Below, piece by piece: positions 25,712-35,216 of a stretch of DNA of 64,000 bases (its first letter is position 1; each line of letters starts with the position of its first letter). The position numbers and the translations under genes are program-made. The DNA is from Sphaerisporangium krabiense (GTDB lineage: Bacteria; Actinomycetota; Actinomycetes; Streptosporangiales; Streptosporangiaceae): assembly GCF_014200435.1 (NCBI RefSeq), contig NZ_JACHBR010000001.1, positions 1,736,001-1,800,000 of the forward strand, given 5' to 3'. A model generated the notes under the pieces. The model was given only the letters and a program-made list of their open reading frames with translations, was not told the DNA's origin and searched no databases.

Positions 25712-26536
25712 ATGATTAGCGATCTTTCCGAAGCCTCGATCCGTCACCCCATCCACGGACTTCTCGCGGCCGCGGACCTCGGCCTCACCAGAACCGATCC
25801 GCCGTCCGCCCTCGTCGGCCGCGTGGTCGTGCTCTACGACGACCACGGCACCCGCGTCACGCACCGTTTCGGCACGGACACCGTCACGTGGACGCGTAGC
25901 CCAGGGCGCGAAGACGACGTCTCGGCCTCGGGAGAGGGCCGCTATGAGGCGTTCCGGATCGCGGACGATCTCTTCTACGTGCAGTTCCGCCACACGCAGA
26001 CGTCGGCGGAGTCGGTAAGCCTCACGCTCGACTTCACGAGCGGGCACGCGCTGTCGGTGATCACCCTGATCAGCGACCCCGCACCGGGCGGGCCCCGGGT
26101 CCGGCAGCGCTTCGCGACGGCGCGGATCGAAGGCATCGAGTCGACCATGCTCCCACCCGCGCCGTCCACCGCGCTCACCGGCCGCCGTGTGCTGTGGGAG
26201 TACGGCCCCGACCGCGTGTACGAGCACATCTACCTCGGGCCGCGGCAGTACACCTGGCAGTGCCTGGCCGGTTCGGAGGAAGGGCTCGCGGACACCGACG
26301 AGTGCACCGCCTACGAACTGCGTCCCGGCATCTTCCTGTTCGCCTGGCGGGAGAAGGCGCTCCCCTGCGCGGCGGTGACGGTCACCGACCACCGCGACAT
26401 CCGCAGCATCCGTTCACGGGGCGTGCTGTTCGGGCTCGACGAGTCCCGGCAGGGTCTCGCCCATTTCACCCTCGACGGGTTCGGCAGGCTGATCGGCACG
26501 ACGGTCTATCCCGCCGAGTTCGACCCGGCGCGTTAG
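25712..26536 (+). CDS. MoaF-like protein
   Basis: Protein of 274 aa resembling MoaF, first described with the monoamine regulon of Klebsiella and distinct from molybdenum-cofactor synthesis enzymes. Two calycin-like beta-barrel halves are apparent: about 1-130 (GRVVVLYDDHGTRVTHRFG) and 140-270 (GRRVLWEYGPDRVYEHIYLG, ELRPGIFLFAWREK). The repeated W-Y-G patterns fit the family. GAGGAG precedes ATG 25712. A catalytic role is possible because related folds include decarboxylases, but none is shown. A hairpin ends the unit. Confidence 0.75.
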   Translation: MISDLSEASIRHPIHGLLAAADLGLTRTDPPSALVGRVVVLYDDHGTRVTHRFGTDTVTWTRSPGREDDVSASGEGRYEAFRIADDLFYVQFRHTQTSAESVSLTLDFTSGHALSVITLISDPAPGGPRVRQRFATARIEGIESTMLPPAPSTALTGRRVLWEYGPDRVYEHIYLGPRQYTWQCLAGSEEGLADTDECTAYELRPGIFLFAWREKALPCAAVTVTDHRDIRSIRSRGVLFGLDESRQGLAHFTLDGFGRLIGTTVYPAEFDPAR

Positions 26537-26550
26537 ACCCGGTTTCCGCG

Positions 26551-26576
26551 GGCCGGACGGCGTAAGCCGTCCGGCC
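26551..26576 (+). terminator. Hairpin terminator after the MoaF-like gene
   Basis: GGCCGGACGGC pairs with GCCGTCCGGCC around GTAA, 11 perfect pairs, 15 nt after the stop. No T-run follows. Confidence 0.6.
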
Positions 26577-26606
26577 TGTGGTGCCCGCACCATGCGATCA
26601 CACGGA

Positions 26607-26620
26607 CTGATACATCACGT
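26607..26620 (-). promoter_or_regulatory. Island motif, copy 1
   Basis: Minus-strand ACGTGATGTATCAG, 22 nt upstream of the first substrate-binding lipoprotein gene. It belongs to a five-member 14-bp family seen at promoters across the island. Confidence 0.6.
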
Positions 26621-26641
26621 CTAGTATCTGCGGAGAGCGGG

Positions 26642-28285
26642 ATGAACAGAGGCAGAGCGAGGACCGTACTCACCCTCGGGACGGCGGCCGTGCTGGCGGG
26701 CGTGACCGCGTGCACCGGCGAAGGCGGCGACGCCGCCGGAGAAGACGTACGACCGACGATCCGCTACGGGATCATGACCCAGGGCTTCACGTCGATGGAT
26801 CCGCTCCAGGCGCTGCAGCCGCTGGACCGGATCCTGTCGATGATGCTGTTCGACGGCCTGGTGCGGTACCGCACCAGCGACACCACCGCGCCGTTCGAGC
26901 CGGGCATCGCGCGGGACATCCCGCAGGCGCGGACGAGGGACGGCAAGCAGGTCTGGACGATCCACCTTCGCGACGGCGTCACCTGCCCGGCCGGCCGCAA
27001 GACCGCGGCATACCAGCTCACGTCCGAGGACGTCGTGTACTCGCTGCGGCGTGCCGCCGACCCCGAACGGTCGTCGTTCGCCACCAGCTACACCGACTAC
27101 AAGAGCGTCACCGCCCCCGACCCCCGCACGGTCGAGGTCACGACGACGCACCCGGTCTCCCCGGCGGTGTTCCTGTCGACGATCTCCAACTGGCAGGGCG
27201 GGCTCGTGGTGTGCAAGAAGGCGGTGGAGGCCGAGGGAGACGAGTTCGGGCTGCACCCGGTGGGGCCGGGCCCGTACACGTTCCGCGGTTACACGCCGGG
27301 ACAGCAGGTCGAGCTCGCCGCCAACGACAGCTACTACCTCGGCAAACCCCTCGCGGCCGGGTGGACGATCCGCTTCATGAACGACGACACGGCCCGGCAG
27401 GCCGCGTTGTTCAGCGGCGACGTCGATCTGATAGACCCGTCGTCCGGCGGCGACCTGGGGCTGCGGGTGATCGACGAGCGAGAAGGGTTCAAGGTCGTCA
27501 CGGCCCCGTTGTTCGGGATCTGGTACGCCGCGTTCAACACCAAGGTCAAGCCGCTGGACGACGTGCGGGTGCGCCGCGCGCTGGCGTACGCGCTCGACCG
27601 CGCCGACTACGTGGCCGCGGCCGGCGCGCGCACCGCCGAACCCGTGCTCAGCGCCTGGAGCGACGCGATGCCGGGCGGGGTGCCCGACGCGCACACCAAG
27701 CAGGCGGGCCTGGCGTACGACTACGACCTGGACAAGGCACGCGAACTACTGGCCGAGGCGGGATATCCGGACGGTTTCGGCCTCACCGTCACAGGACCCT
27801 CCGGCATGCAGTACTACGAGATCCTTCAGGCGCAGCTCAAGAAGATCGGCATCCGGGTGGCGATCCGGAACGTCGACACGCCGACCTGGCAGAAGGCCCA
27901 GCTGTCCGGGAAAGAACCGATCATCGTCACGCTCATCGCGTACCGGGCCACCCCGCAGACCACCTATGGCGCGTTCTTCTACGGCCCCTCTTCCGTGCTC
28001 GGCGGAAGCCGTCCGGCGCAGAACTACATCGGCTACGACGGCGCGGACGCGCTGATCGAGCAGGTCGCGCGGGAGTCCGACCCGGAACGCCAGAAGCGGC
28101 TGTGGCAGGACATCAACGACCAGATCCTCCGCGACGCCGCGGTGAAGCCGCTGATGCTGTCCCACCGGACCTACGGCGCGGCGTGCGGGTTCACCTGGGG
28201 CGGCGCCGAGCCGCCCGTGGCGATCCCCGGGAACTGGCAGGCCGGCTACAAGGCCACCGTCGACCGCAAGGCCAAGGGGTGTTGA
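26642..28285 (+). CDS. ABC transporter substrate-binding lipoprotein, family 5 (paralogue 1)
   Basis: Solute-binding lipoprotein of 547 aa; the signal peptide ends in VTACTGEGG, a good lipobox. The SBP_bac_5 fold is indicated by TSMDPLQALQPLDRILSMML, FEPGIARDIPQA, LTSEDVVYSLRRA and VRRALAYALDRADYV. Such proteins feed peptides, or in catabolic islands other organic acids, to Dpp/Opp-type permeases. It is closely similar to the lipoprotein at 35991-37643 (for instance FDGLVRY and STISNWQGGLVVCKKA are shared), but no permease gene is next to it, so it may share the transporter encoded at 30-34 kb. Confidence 0.92.
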   Translation: MNRGRARTVLTLGTAAVLAGVTACTGEGGDAAGEDVRPTIRYGIMTQGFTSMDPLQALQPLDRILSMMLFDGLVRYRTSDTTAPFEPGIARDIPQARTRDGKQVWTIHLRDGVTCPAGRKTAAYQLTSEDVVYSLRRAADPERSSFATSYTDYKSVTAPDPRTVEVTTTHPVSPAVFLSTISNWQGGLVVCKKAVEAEGDEFGLHPVGPGPYTFRGYTPGQQVELAANDSYYLGKPLAAGWTIRFMNDDTARQAALFSGDVDLIDPSSGGDLGLRVIDEREGFKVVTAPLFGIWYAAFNTKVKPLDDVRVRRALAYALDRADYVAAAGARTAEPVLSAWSDAMPGGVPDAHTKQAGLAYDYDLDKARELLAEAGYPDGFGLTVTGPSGMQYYEILQAQLKKIGIRVAIRNVDTPTWQKAQLSGKEPIIVTLIAYRATPQTTYGAFFYGPSSVLGGSRPAQNYIGYDGADALIEQVARESDPERQKRLWQDINDQILRDAAVKPLMLSHRTYGAACGFTWGGAEPPVAIPGNWQAGYKATVDRKAKGC

Positions 28286-28381
28286 GCTCGTGACGACTCC
28301 CCGCGACCTCGCAGCAGAACACCACGACCGTCAGCGGACGCGGCCGTTTCCCTGTCCGAGATCCGAAGGAGTAGCCACCCG

Positions 28382-29416
28382 ATGACCGTGACACCCGTCC
28401 CGTTCGACCCCGATCTCCTGCCCGTCTACCAAGCGCTCCACACCGGCGGGGGCCCGCCGCTCGGCCCGGAGACCGTACGCGCGCAGCGCGACGGCGGCGG
28501 GTCGATGACCAAGCCCATCGAGCAGATCCTCGGCGGCCGCCCGGTGGAGTTCGAGGACCGGGTGATCCCGGGCCCGGCCGGAGCCCCCGACCTCACCGTC
28601 TCCATCCTGCGCCCGAAGAACGGGGTCACGACTCCGGCCGCGCTGTACAACATCCACGGCGGCGGGATGTGCATGGGCAACCGGTTCTGGTCCATGGAAA
28701 GCTTCGTGGAGCTCGTCGACGTCTACGGGCTCGTCGCGGTCTCGGTCGAGTACCGGCTCGCGCCCGAGCACCCGCATCCCGCGCCGGTCGAGGACTGCTA
28801 CGCGGGCCTGGTCTGGGTCTCCGAGCACGCCGGCGAGCTGGGCTTCGACCCGGGACGGATCGTCGTGATGGGGCGCAGCGCGGGCGGCGGCCTCGCCGCG
28901 GGCGTGTCGCTGCTGGCGCGCGACCGGGGTGGGCCCGCCATCGCCGGGCAGGGGCTGTACTGCCCGATGATCGACGACCGGAACACCACGGCGTCGAGCC
29001 ACCAGTACGACGGGATCGGCTGGTGGGACCGCAACAGCAACCTCTGGGGCTGGCGTTTCCTGCTGGGTGACGACGCGGGCGGCCAGGAGGTGTCCCCGTA
29101 CGCCGCGCCGTCGCGGGCGACCGACCTGTCCGGTCTCCCGCCCGCCTACATCGACGCGGGCGCCTGCGAGGTGTTCCGCGACGAGGCCGTCGACTACGCG
29201 ACACGCATCTGGGCGGCGGGCGGCCAGGCCGAGCTGCACATCTGGGCGGGGGCGTTCCACGGCTTCACGGAGCAGGCGCCGGACGCCGCGGTCAGCCGGG
29301 CGTCGAAGGCCGCCCGCGGCTCCTGGCTGGAGCGTGTCCTCGGTCTCCCCCGGGCGACCGCTCGGGAGGCCGCAGGCGCCCCGGCCGGCACGCCGGTCGG
29401 CGGGGCGCACGGGTGA
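28382..29416 (+). CDS. Alpha/beta hydrolase, HSL-type esterase
   Basis: Cytoplasmic esterase of 344 aa. Oxyanion motif NIHGGGMCMG (HGGG), nucleophile VMGRSAGGG, acid in the YIDAGACEVFRDEA segment and His in FHGFTEQAP give a complete triad. The FRDE/DEAV context is typical of the hormone-sensitive-lipase family IV. AAGGAG stands upstream of ATG 28382, 96 nt after the lipoprotein gene, so they form an operon. It probably hydrolyses an ester or lactone that the lipoprotein helps import. Confidence 0.9.
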   Translation: MTVTPVPFDPDLLPVYQALHTGGGPPLGPETVRAQRDGGGSMTKPIEQILGGRPVEFEDRVIPGPAGAPDLTVSILRPKNGVTTPAALYNIHGGGMCMGNRFWSMESFVELVDVYGLVAVSVEYRLAPEHPHPAPVEDCYAGLVWVSEHAGELGFDPGRIVVMGRSAGGGLAAGVSLLARDRGGPAIAGQGLYCPMIDDRNTTASSHQYDGIGWWDRNSNLWGWRFLLGDDAGGQEVSPYAAPSRATDLSGLPPAYIDAGACEVFRDEAVDYATRIWAAGGQAELHIWAGAFHGFTEQAPDAAVSRASKAARGSWLERVLGLPRATAREAAGAPAGTPVGGAHG

Positions 29417-29452
29417 CGGCGGCCTCCGTCCTCGATATGCACCAGCTTTTAC

Positions 29453-29466
29453 ATGTGATATATTAG
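29453..29466 (+). promoter_or_regulatory. Island motif, copy 2
   Basis: ATGTGATATATTAG, 97 nt upstream of the cupin ATG, in an AT-rich patch that contrasts with its surroundings. Confidence 0.65.
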
Positions 29467-29562
29467 GATCTAAACAAGGCTTCACGCAACGCCGTCGTCA
29501 TCGGCCCAGGCGAGGACCGGGGCCAGGCCGTCCGGCGATCAAGAAGAAGTGAGGAGCGATCC

Positions 29563-29928
29563 ATGACGATGAACTTTCGCCCCGCAGAGCTCGATCTGAG
29601 CGACGCGAAGCAGCGGCCGCTCGTGCCGCCGAGCGCCACGCCCATCGAGCCGGCCGAGATTCTCACCCGCAACCGCGTCCTGCACATGAGCGAGGACAAG
29701 AAGTTCATCATCGGCACCTGGGAGTGCGCGCCGGGGTCGTCCCGTTGGGAGTACGACAACCGCGAGGAGTCCGTCTACGTGATCTCCGGCACCATGACCG
29801 TGCAGGAGGACGGCGGCGAGCCCGTCAAGCTCACGCCCGGGTCGAGCGCGGTGTTCCCCTTCGGCTGGAAGGGCACCTGGACCGTCCACGAGACCTTCCA
29901 GAAGGTGTACCACATCTACCGCCACTAG
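29563..29928 (+). CDS. Cupin-domain protein
   Basis: Single cupin barrel of 121 aa of the Cupin_3 type. The fold is marked by WECAPGSSRWEYDNREESVY and VFPFGWKGTWTVHE; the usual metal-binding His of motif 1 are mostly replaced (W, Y, N), so metal binding is uncertain. AGGAGCG precedes ATG 29563. It stands alone behind an island motif copy and ends at a perfect palindromic terminator. Likely an isomerase, lyase or small-ligand binder in the pathway; function not assigned. Confidence 0.82.
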   Translation: MTMNFRPAELDLSDAKQRPLVPPSATPIEPAEILTRNRVLHMSEDKKFIIGTWECAPGSSRWEYDNREESVYVISGTMTVQEDGGEPVKLTPGSSAVFPFGWKGTWTVHETFQKVYHIYRH

Positions 29929-29943
29929 ATCCTGGCACGCAGA

Positions 29944-29975
29944 AAGGCCCGGAAGCCGTACGGCTTCCGGGCCTT
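29944..29975. terminator. Bidirectional terminator (perfect 32-bp palindrome)
   Basis: The 16-base arms (AAGGCCCGGAAGCCGT and its complement) pair without mismatch. It sits between the convergent cupin and ABC ATPase genes and can end both transcripts. Confidence 0.8.
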
Positions 29976-30024
29976 CCGCGTTGTGCGCCTGGCACAGGGG
30001 GTCGCTGGGAGGGTAGGTCCCCTG

Positions 30025-31038
30025 CTACTCGTAGGCGGGGAAGTGGCAGGCGTTCAGCGCGCCGAGCCCGGAACGGTCGAGCAGTGCGGGTTCCTCCTGC
30101 GCGCACACGTCGGCGGCCTTCCAGCACCGGGTGCGGAACCGGCAGCCGCTCGGCGGATCGGTCGGGCTGGGGACGTCGCCCTCCAGGATGATCTCTTTCC
30201 TGCGGCCGCGTGAGGAGACGTCGGCCGAGGGGATGGCGCTCAGCAGCGCCTGCGTGTACGGGTGGCCGGGCTCGGACAGCACCTCCGGGCCGGCCTCGAC
30301 GATCCGGCCCAGGTACATCACCAGCACGCGGTGGCTGACGGCGCGCACCACGGCCACGTCGTGCGCGATGAGCAGGTACGCCAGTCCCAGCTCGTCCTGC
30401 AGGTCCATGAGCAGGTTGATGATCTGGGCCTGGATCGACACGTCGAGCGCGGAGATCGGCTCGTCGAGCACCAGCACCCGCGGCTTCAGCGCGAGCGCGC
30501 GCGCGATGCCGATGCGCTGCATCTGCCCGCCGGAGAACTCGTGCGGGAACCGGTTCGCGTACACGGGCTGGAGCCCGACCATCTCCAGGAGCTCTTCGGC
30601 CACGTGCTTGTCCCGGGGGATCCCCTGCACGCGGAGGGGCTCCTCGATGATGTCCCGCACCCGCATCCGCGGGTTGACCGACGCGAACGGATCCTGGAAG
30701 ACGATCTGCACCTCCCGCCGCAGCATCCGCATCTGGCTCCGGCTCGCGGTCCTCAGGTCCATGCCCTTGTACCGGATGGACCCGGCGGTCGGGCGGACCA
30801 GCCCGACGAGCGACCGTGCGACGGTCGACTTGCCGCACCCCGACTCCCCGACGAGCGCGACGGTCTGACCCTTGTCCAGCGTGAAGTCCACTCCGTCGAC
30901 GGCGTACACCGTCTCGGCGTACCGGCCGCGCACGCGCCTGCCGAGCGGAAAGTGGATCTTGAGTCCCTCGATCCGCAGCAGCTCCTCGCCGACCGGTTCC
31001 GTGGGGTCCACCACGTCTTGTTGTGTGCTGTGGAACAT
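30025..31038 (-). CDS. Oligopeptide-type ABC transporter ATPase (DppF/OppF-like)
   Basis: Cytoplasmic ATPase of 337 aa. Walker A GESGCGKST, signature EFSGGQMQR, Walker B VLVLDEPISALD and His-switch LLIAHD are intact. The C-terminal oligo_HPY segment (PTDPPSGCRFRTRCWKAADVC) has the Cys pattern of this subfamily. It is the last gene of a long minus-strand operon with its partner ATPase 43 nt upstream, two permeases, a lipoprotein, an enoyl-CoA hydratase and an LLM oxidoreductase. It should power import with the DppD-like ATPase. Confidence 0.93.
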   Translation of the reverse strand: MFHSTQQDVVDPTEPVGEELLRIEGLKIHFPLGRRVRGRYAETVYAVDGVDFTLDKGQTVALVGESGCGKSTVARSLVGLVRPTAGSIRYKGMDLRTASRSQMRMLRREVQIVFQDPFASVNPRMRVRDIIEEPLRVQGIPRDKHVAEELLEMVGLQPVYANRFPHEFSGGQMQRIGIARALALKPRVLVLDEPISALDVSIQAQIINLLMDLQDELGLAYLLIAHDVAVVRAVSHRVLVMYLGRIVEAGPEVLSEPGHPYTQALLSAIPSADVSSRGRRKEIILEGDVPSPTDPPSGCRFRTRCWKAADVCAQEEPALLDRSGLGALNACHFPAYE

Positions 31039-31081
31039 GAGCTACGGCTCCTCACCGTCGAGCACGAGCGCGGGGGCACGC

Positions 31082-32140
31082 TCAGGGAGTGACCTCTTCA
31101 AGGAAGTGGCACGCGGACCGATGGTCGTCCGTCGGCGCCGGGCGCAGCTCCGGCTGTTCCAGGAGGCACCGCTCCCGGTCGCCGCGGAGGCCGCACCTGG
31201 GCGCGAAGGAGCATCCGGGGGGCAGGTCCGTCGGGTTGGGCGGAAGGCCGGGGATCGGCGTGAGCCGCCGCCGGACGGAGTCCGCCGGCAGCCGGCTCGG
31301 CGTGCACCGGAGCAGGCCGACGGTGTAGGGGTGCTTGGGGTTCTCGAGCACCTCCTCGACGGTGCCCATCTCCACCACCCGCCCCGCGTACATGACCAGG
31401 ACGCGGTCGACGTTCTGCGCCACCAGGCCGATGTCGTGGGTGATCAGCATGATCCCGACGTTGGTGCGCTGCTGCACCTCGCGCAGCAGCCGCATGATCT
31501 GCGCCTGGATCGTGGCGTCGAGCGCGGTGGTGGGCTCGTCGGCGATGAGCACCTTCGGGTCGCAGCTCATGGCCATGGCGATCATCACGCGCTGCCGCAT
31601 GCCGCCGGACAGCTCATGCGGATACTGCCGGGCGCGCCGCTCCGGCGCCGGCACCCCGACGGCGGCGAGCAGTTCGACGGCCCGGCGCCGGGCCGCCTCC
31701 TTGTCGGCCCTGGACGGCTTGCGCCGATGGGCCAGGATCCCCTCGGCGATCTGCGCGCCGATCCGGTGGACGGGGTTGAGCGAGGTCATCGGATCCTGGA
31801 AGATCATCGCCACGTCGGACCCGCTCGCCGCCCTCAGGCTGCGGCGATCGAGCGCCAGCAGGTTCTTCCCGTCCACCCGGATCTCGCCGGACACGACCTT
31901 GCCCGCGGGCTTCGGGATCAGCCCGAGGATCGACATCGCGGTCACGCTCTTGCCCGACCCGGACTCGCCGACGATGCCCAGCGTCTCCCCGGCACGCAGG
32001 TCGAAGCTCACATCGTTCACCGCCGCCACGGTCCCGCGTTTGGTGGTGAACACCGTCGTCAGGTTCCGCACGGACAGGCATCCGTCCGACGCCGGGGTCT
32101 GCGGTGGTTCGTGGATTTCGGACTCGGTCACGTCGGTCAT
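31082..32140 (-). CDS. Oligopeptide-type ABC transporter ATPase (DppD/OppD-like)
   Basis: ATPase of 352 aa; Walker A GESGSGKSV, signature ELSGGMRQR, Walker B VLIADEPTTALD, His-switch LITHD. The C-terminal region PTDLPPGCSFAPRC is the usual oligo_HPY motif. ATG 32140 was chosen because GAAGGTG lies 8 nt upstream; the longer frame to 32326 runs into the permease gene. It works as a heterodimer with the ATPase encoded next. Confidence 0.93.
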   Translation of the reverse strand: MTDVTESEIHEPPQTPASDGCLSVRNLTTVFTTKRGTVAAVNDVSFDLRAGETLGIVGESGSGKSVTAMSILGLIPKPAGKVVSGEIRVDGKNLLALDRRSLRAASGSDVAMIFQDPMTSLNPVHRIGAQIAEGILAHRRKPSRADKEAARRRAVELLAAVGVPAPERRARQYPHELSGGMRQRVMIAMAMSCDPKVLIADEPTTALDATIQAQIMRLLREVQQRTNVGIMLITHDIGLVAQNVDRVLVMYAGRVVEMGTVEEVLENPKHPYTVGLLRCTPSRLPADSVRRRLTPIPGLPPNPTDLPPGCSFAPRCGLRGDRERCLLEQPELRPAPTDDHRSACHFLEEVTP

Positions 32141-32174
32141 CGACACACCTTCGGGTCGGCCGGTCTCCGGCGGG

Positions 32175-33086
32175 TCAGTTGTTCGCGGTCCGGGGATCGA
32201 GCGCATCCCGCAGTCCGTCACCGAGGAGGTTGAAGCCCAGGGCGGCGACGAAGATCGCCAATCCGGGCACCAGCGAGAACAACGGGTCTGTCTGCAGGTA
32301 GGTGGTGCCGTCGCGGAGCATGCCACCCCAGGTGGCCGTGGGCGGCGGCAGGCCGAGGCCGAGGAAGCTCAAGCCCGCCTCGATCCGGATCGTCACGGCC
32401 GCGGTCATGCTGGCGATGACCACCATCTCGCTGCGCAGGTTGGGCCAGATGTGCTTGTACAGGATCCACGGCGCCCGCGCGCCGAACACGATGCTGCTCT
32501 TCACGAACTCCCGCTCCCGGAACGCCAGGGCGGGGCCGTGCGCGAGCCGGGCGAACACCGGGACGATGCCGATCACGATCGCCAGGGTGATGTTCCAGGT
32601 TCCCTGGCCGAACAGGGCGACGAAGAGCAGGGCGAGGATGAGCCCGGGGAACGCCATCGCCACGTCGATGATCCACAGAATCGCGCGCTCGGTCTTCCCT
32701 CGGAAGTAGCCGGCGATCATTCCAATCGGAATGCCCAGGGCCATTCCCAGCAGCACCGACGACACCCCGATGAGCATCGAGGTCCGCGTGCCGTGGATCA
32801 GCCGCGTGTAGATGTCCCGGCCGAACTGGTCGCGGCCGAGCCAGTGCGCGGCGCTCGGCGACTCCAGTTGTGCCGCCAGGTCCTGGTGCGCCGGGTCCTG
32901 AGAGGTGAACAGGGTCGGGAAGAGCGCGACGAACACCAGGAAGGCGATCAGCAGCCCGCCGATGATCAGCAGCGGATTGAGCCGGCGCAGTCCCCGCCTT
33001 CCGGGCTTCAAGAGATCTCGTGAGCCGCCTGTGCCCGTTGGGGGGACGACGGCGGTCACCACCGCTCCCGAGTCGTTCGTCGTCAT
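32175..33086 (-). CDS. ABC transporter permease, DppC-like
   Basis: Integral membrane protein of 303 aa with about six spans. The N-terminal FTSQDPAHQDLAAQL and HWLGRDQFGRDIYTRLIHGT are the classic DppC segments, and the EAA loop is near ARAPWILYKHIWPNLRSE. Forms the channel with the DppB-like protein encoded about 95 nt upstream. Substrate set by the partner lipoprotein. Confidence 0.93.
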   Translation of the reverse strand: MTTNDSGAVVTAVVPPTGTGGSRDLLKPGRRGLRRLNPLLIIGGLLIAFLVFVALFPTLFTSQDPAHQDLAAQLESPSAAHWLGRDQFGRDIYTRLIHGTRTSMLIGVSSVLLGMALGIPIGMIAGYFRGKTERAILWIIDVAMAFPGLILALLFVALFGQGTWNITLAIVIGIVPVFARLAHGPALAFREREFVKSSIVFGARAPWILYKHIWPNLRSEMVVIASMTAAVTIRIEAGLSFLGLGLPPPTATWGGMLRDGTTYLQTDPLFSLVPGLAIFVAALGFNLLGDGLRDALDPRTANN

Positions 33087-33180
33087 GCTCGCACCGGCAT
33101 TCGTGTCGTCTCGACGTCGCTCAGGCGCCGAGTGCTGTGGATACGGAGCGGCCGGAGGGTTATCGGATCCATGGAGGACC

Positions 33181-34119
33181 TCACGCCGTCTTGGTTCGGG
33201 GGTCGAGGACGTGGTAGAAGGCGTCGACGGCCGCGTTCACGAGGACGATCACCGTGGTGACCACGATGATGCAGCCCTGCACGGTCGTGTAGTCACGTGC
33301 CTGCATGGCGTTGACCATCAGGCTGCCGAGCCCCGGGCGGGCGAACACCGTCTCGATGAGCACCGCGTCCCCCACCAGGGTGATGAACGAGATGCCGGCG
33401 ATCGGGACGAGCGGCAGCGAGCCGGGCTGGAGGACGTGGCGCACGAGGACGCGGCCCTCCCGCACCCCTTTCGCCCGCGCCGTGCGGACGTGGTTCTCCC
33501 CGATGATCTCGACCATGAGGGAGCGGGTGACCCGGGAGGTGTAGGCGGTGCTCACGATTCCCATGGCCAGCGCGGGCAACAGGATGCGTTGCAGGTTGGA
33601 GCCGATCTCGGTGAAGGGGGCGACCCCGTTGGTCGGCAGACCGAGCGGCAGCGCGATGAACAGGACCAGCAGCACGGCGACGAAGAAGCTGGGGAAGGAC
33701 AGCCCCACCAGCGACATGACCCGCCCGACGATGTCGGGCGACCTGTCCTTCCACACCGCTTCCACGATGCCGAGGGTGATGCCGCCGAGCTTGCCGATGA
33801 TGAGACCCGCCACCGCGAGCTCCAGCGTGTGCGGGAGCACGCTCAGGATCGTCCCGCTCACCGGCAGGCCGTTGGTGAGCGACTCGCCGAGGCTGCCCCG
33901 GACGAGTTGCGTCAGGAAGTTCCAGTACTGCGTGAGCAGCGGGTCGGTGAGCCCGAGCTTCTCGTTGAGCCGCGCCACCGCGTCCGGGGACGCGTCCTGG
34001 CCCAGCACGGCCACGGCGGGACCGCCGGGGGTGAGCCGGATCAGGAAGAACACGGCGGTGGAGACCACCCCGAGGGTCAGCAGCAGCCGCCCGAACAGCT
34101 TCAGGGAGTAGCGCGCCAT
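33181..34119 (-). CDS. ABC transporter permease, DppB-like
   Basis: Permease of 312 aa with the DppB start MARYSLKLFGRLLLTLGVVS, FFLIRLTPGGPA, and the EAA region ARAKGVREGRVLVRHVLQP. About six spans. The ATG shares a base with the LLM gene stop (TGATG), so it is coupled to an enzyme gene rather than to the lipoprotein, which lies three genes upstream. This links transport and catabolism in one transcript. Confidence 0.93.
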   Translation of the reverse strand: MARYSLKLFGRLLLTLGVVSTAVFFLIRLTPGGPAVAVLGQDASPDAVARLNEKLGLTDPLLTQYWNFLTQLVRGSLGESLTNGLPVSGTILSVLPHTLELAVAGLIIGKLGGITLGIVEAVWKDRSPDIVGRVMSLVGLSFPSFFVAVLLVLFIALPLGLPTNGVAPFTEIGSNLQRILLPALAMGIVSTAYTSRVTRSLMVEIIGENHVRTARAKGVREGRVLVRHVLQPGSLPLVPIAGISFITLVGDAVLIETVFARPGLGSLMVNAMQARDYTTVQGCIIVVTTVIVLVNAAVDAFYHVLDPRTKTA

Positions 34120-35177
34120 CAGCCGTTCTCCGCTCGTGATGCCACGGGTGCGCCGCAGGCGGCTCGCGATGCCGCGAACACGCGGGCGAGCATCGGAAGG
34201 TGGTGCACGGAGGTCCGCGCGATGAGCGTCGTGGCGACACAGTCGTGCCACCGCGTCTCCAGATCCCGCTGGACCTTCTCGGGCGGACCGACCAGCGCGA
34301 TGGCCTCGACCATCTCCGTGGGCACCGCGGCCGCCATGCCCGCGCGGTCCCGGGCCTTGAACCGCGCGACGATCTCCTTGCACGGCTCCTCGAAGCCGAG
34401 CCGCGCGATGGAGTTGTAGTGGAAGTTCATGCCTTCCGCGCCGTTGGCCGCGACCTGGAAGGCGATGCCCGGCCGGAGCTCGTCGGCGGCCGTCTCGACG
34501 TCCGGTCCGAACGCGACGGCCACGCCGGGGGCCACCTCGAAGTTCTCGGGGCGGCCTCCGGGCCGGCGGCTGAACCCGATCTCCAGGCGTTCCCGGTACC
34601 AGTGGTCGAACTCCGGGGAGAAGTTCGTCGGCAGCCAGCCGTCGGCGATCTCGGCGGCCAACGAGATGTTCTTCGGCCCCTCCGCGCCCAGGTGGATGGG
34701 AATGTCGGTGCGGGCGTCCCGGATGCCCGGGCGGATCGAGCGTCCCAGCCCGGTTCCGCCCGTCACCGGGAGCTTGTAGATCTCGCCGTCGTAGGCGACC
34801 CGCTCGCGCGCGAACGTGTCGCGCATGATCGCGATGTACTCGCGGGTCCACCGCAGCGGCCGTTCGAAGGGCATGCCGTACCACCCCTCGACGACCTGCG
34901 GGCCGGACAGCCCCAGGCCGACGACCACGCGCCCGCCGGAGAGCCGGTCCAGCGTCATGGCGGCCATCGCGGTCGCGGTCGGGGCACGGGCCGCCATCTG
35001 CGCGACGCCCGTGCCGAGACGCATCGTCCGGGTCTTGGCGCCCCACCAGGCCAGGGGGGTGAAGGAGTCGGTGCCGTACGACTCCGAGGTCCACCCCGAC
35101 TCGTACCCCGCGGCCTCGGCGGCCTCGGCGGCGTCGGCGCCCAGCGTGTAGATCGAGCAGGCGAGCTTATCGATCAC
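34119..35177 (-). CDS. LLM-class F420-dependent-type oxidoreductase (paralogue 1)
   Basis: Luciferase-like TIM-barrel oxidoreductase of 352 aa. Markers: SESYGTDSFTPLAWWGAKT, MRLGTGVAQMAARAPTATA, LGLSGPQVVEGWYG and LGAEGPKNISLAAEIADGWL, patterns of the F420-using branch. Such enzymes reduce or oxidise C=C or alcohol groups in CoA esters, nitroaromatics or sugars. GTG start. It is a close paralogue of the protein at 44378-45442, with which it shares most motifs word for word. Cofactor choice (F420 or FMN) is inferred. Confidence 0.88.
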   Translation of the reverse strand: MIDKLACSIYTLGADAAEAAEAAGYESGWTSESYGTDSFTPLAWWGAKTRTMRLGTGVAQMAARAPTATAMAAMTLDRLSGGRVVVGLGLSGPQVVEGWYGMPFERPLRWTREYIAIMRDTFARERVAYDGEIYKLPVTGGTGLGRSIRPGIRDARTDIPIHLGAEGPKNISLAAEIADGWLPTNFSPEFDHWYRERLEIGFSRRPGGRPENFEVAPGVAVAFGPDVETAADELRPGIAFQVAANGAEGMNFHYNSIARLGFEEPCKEIVARFKARDRAGMAAAVPTEMVEAIALVGPPEKVQRDLETRWHDCVATTLIARTSVHHLPMLARVFAASRAACGAPVASRAENG

Positions 35178-35216
35178 CTGACGCTCCTTCCGGCCCGACC
35201 CCCGCCCGCGGCGTGG

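Noticed and set aside
26710..28293. Arg-rich frame in another phase of the first lipoprotein gene
   Set aside because: The overlapping lipoprotein has a signal peptide and family motifs; this frame has none.
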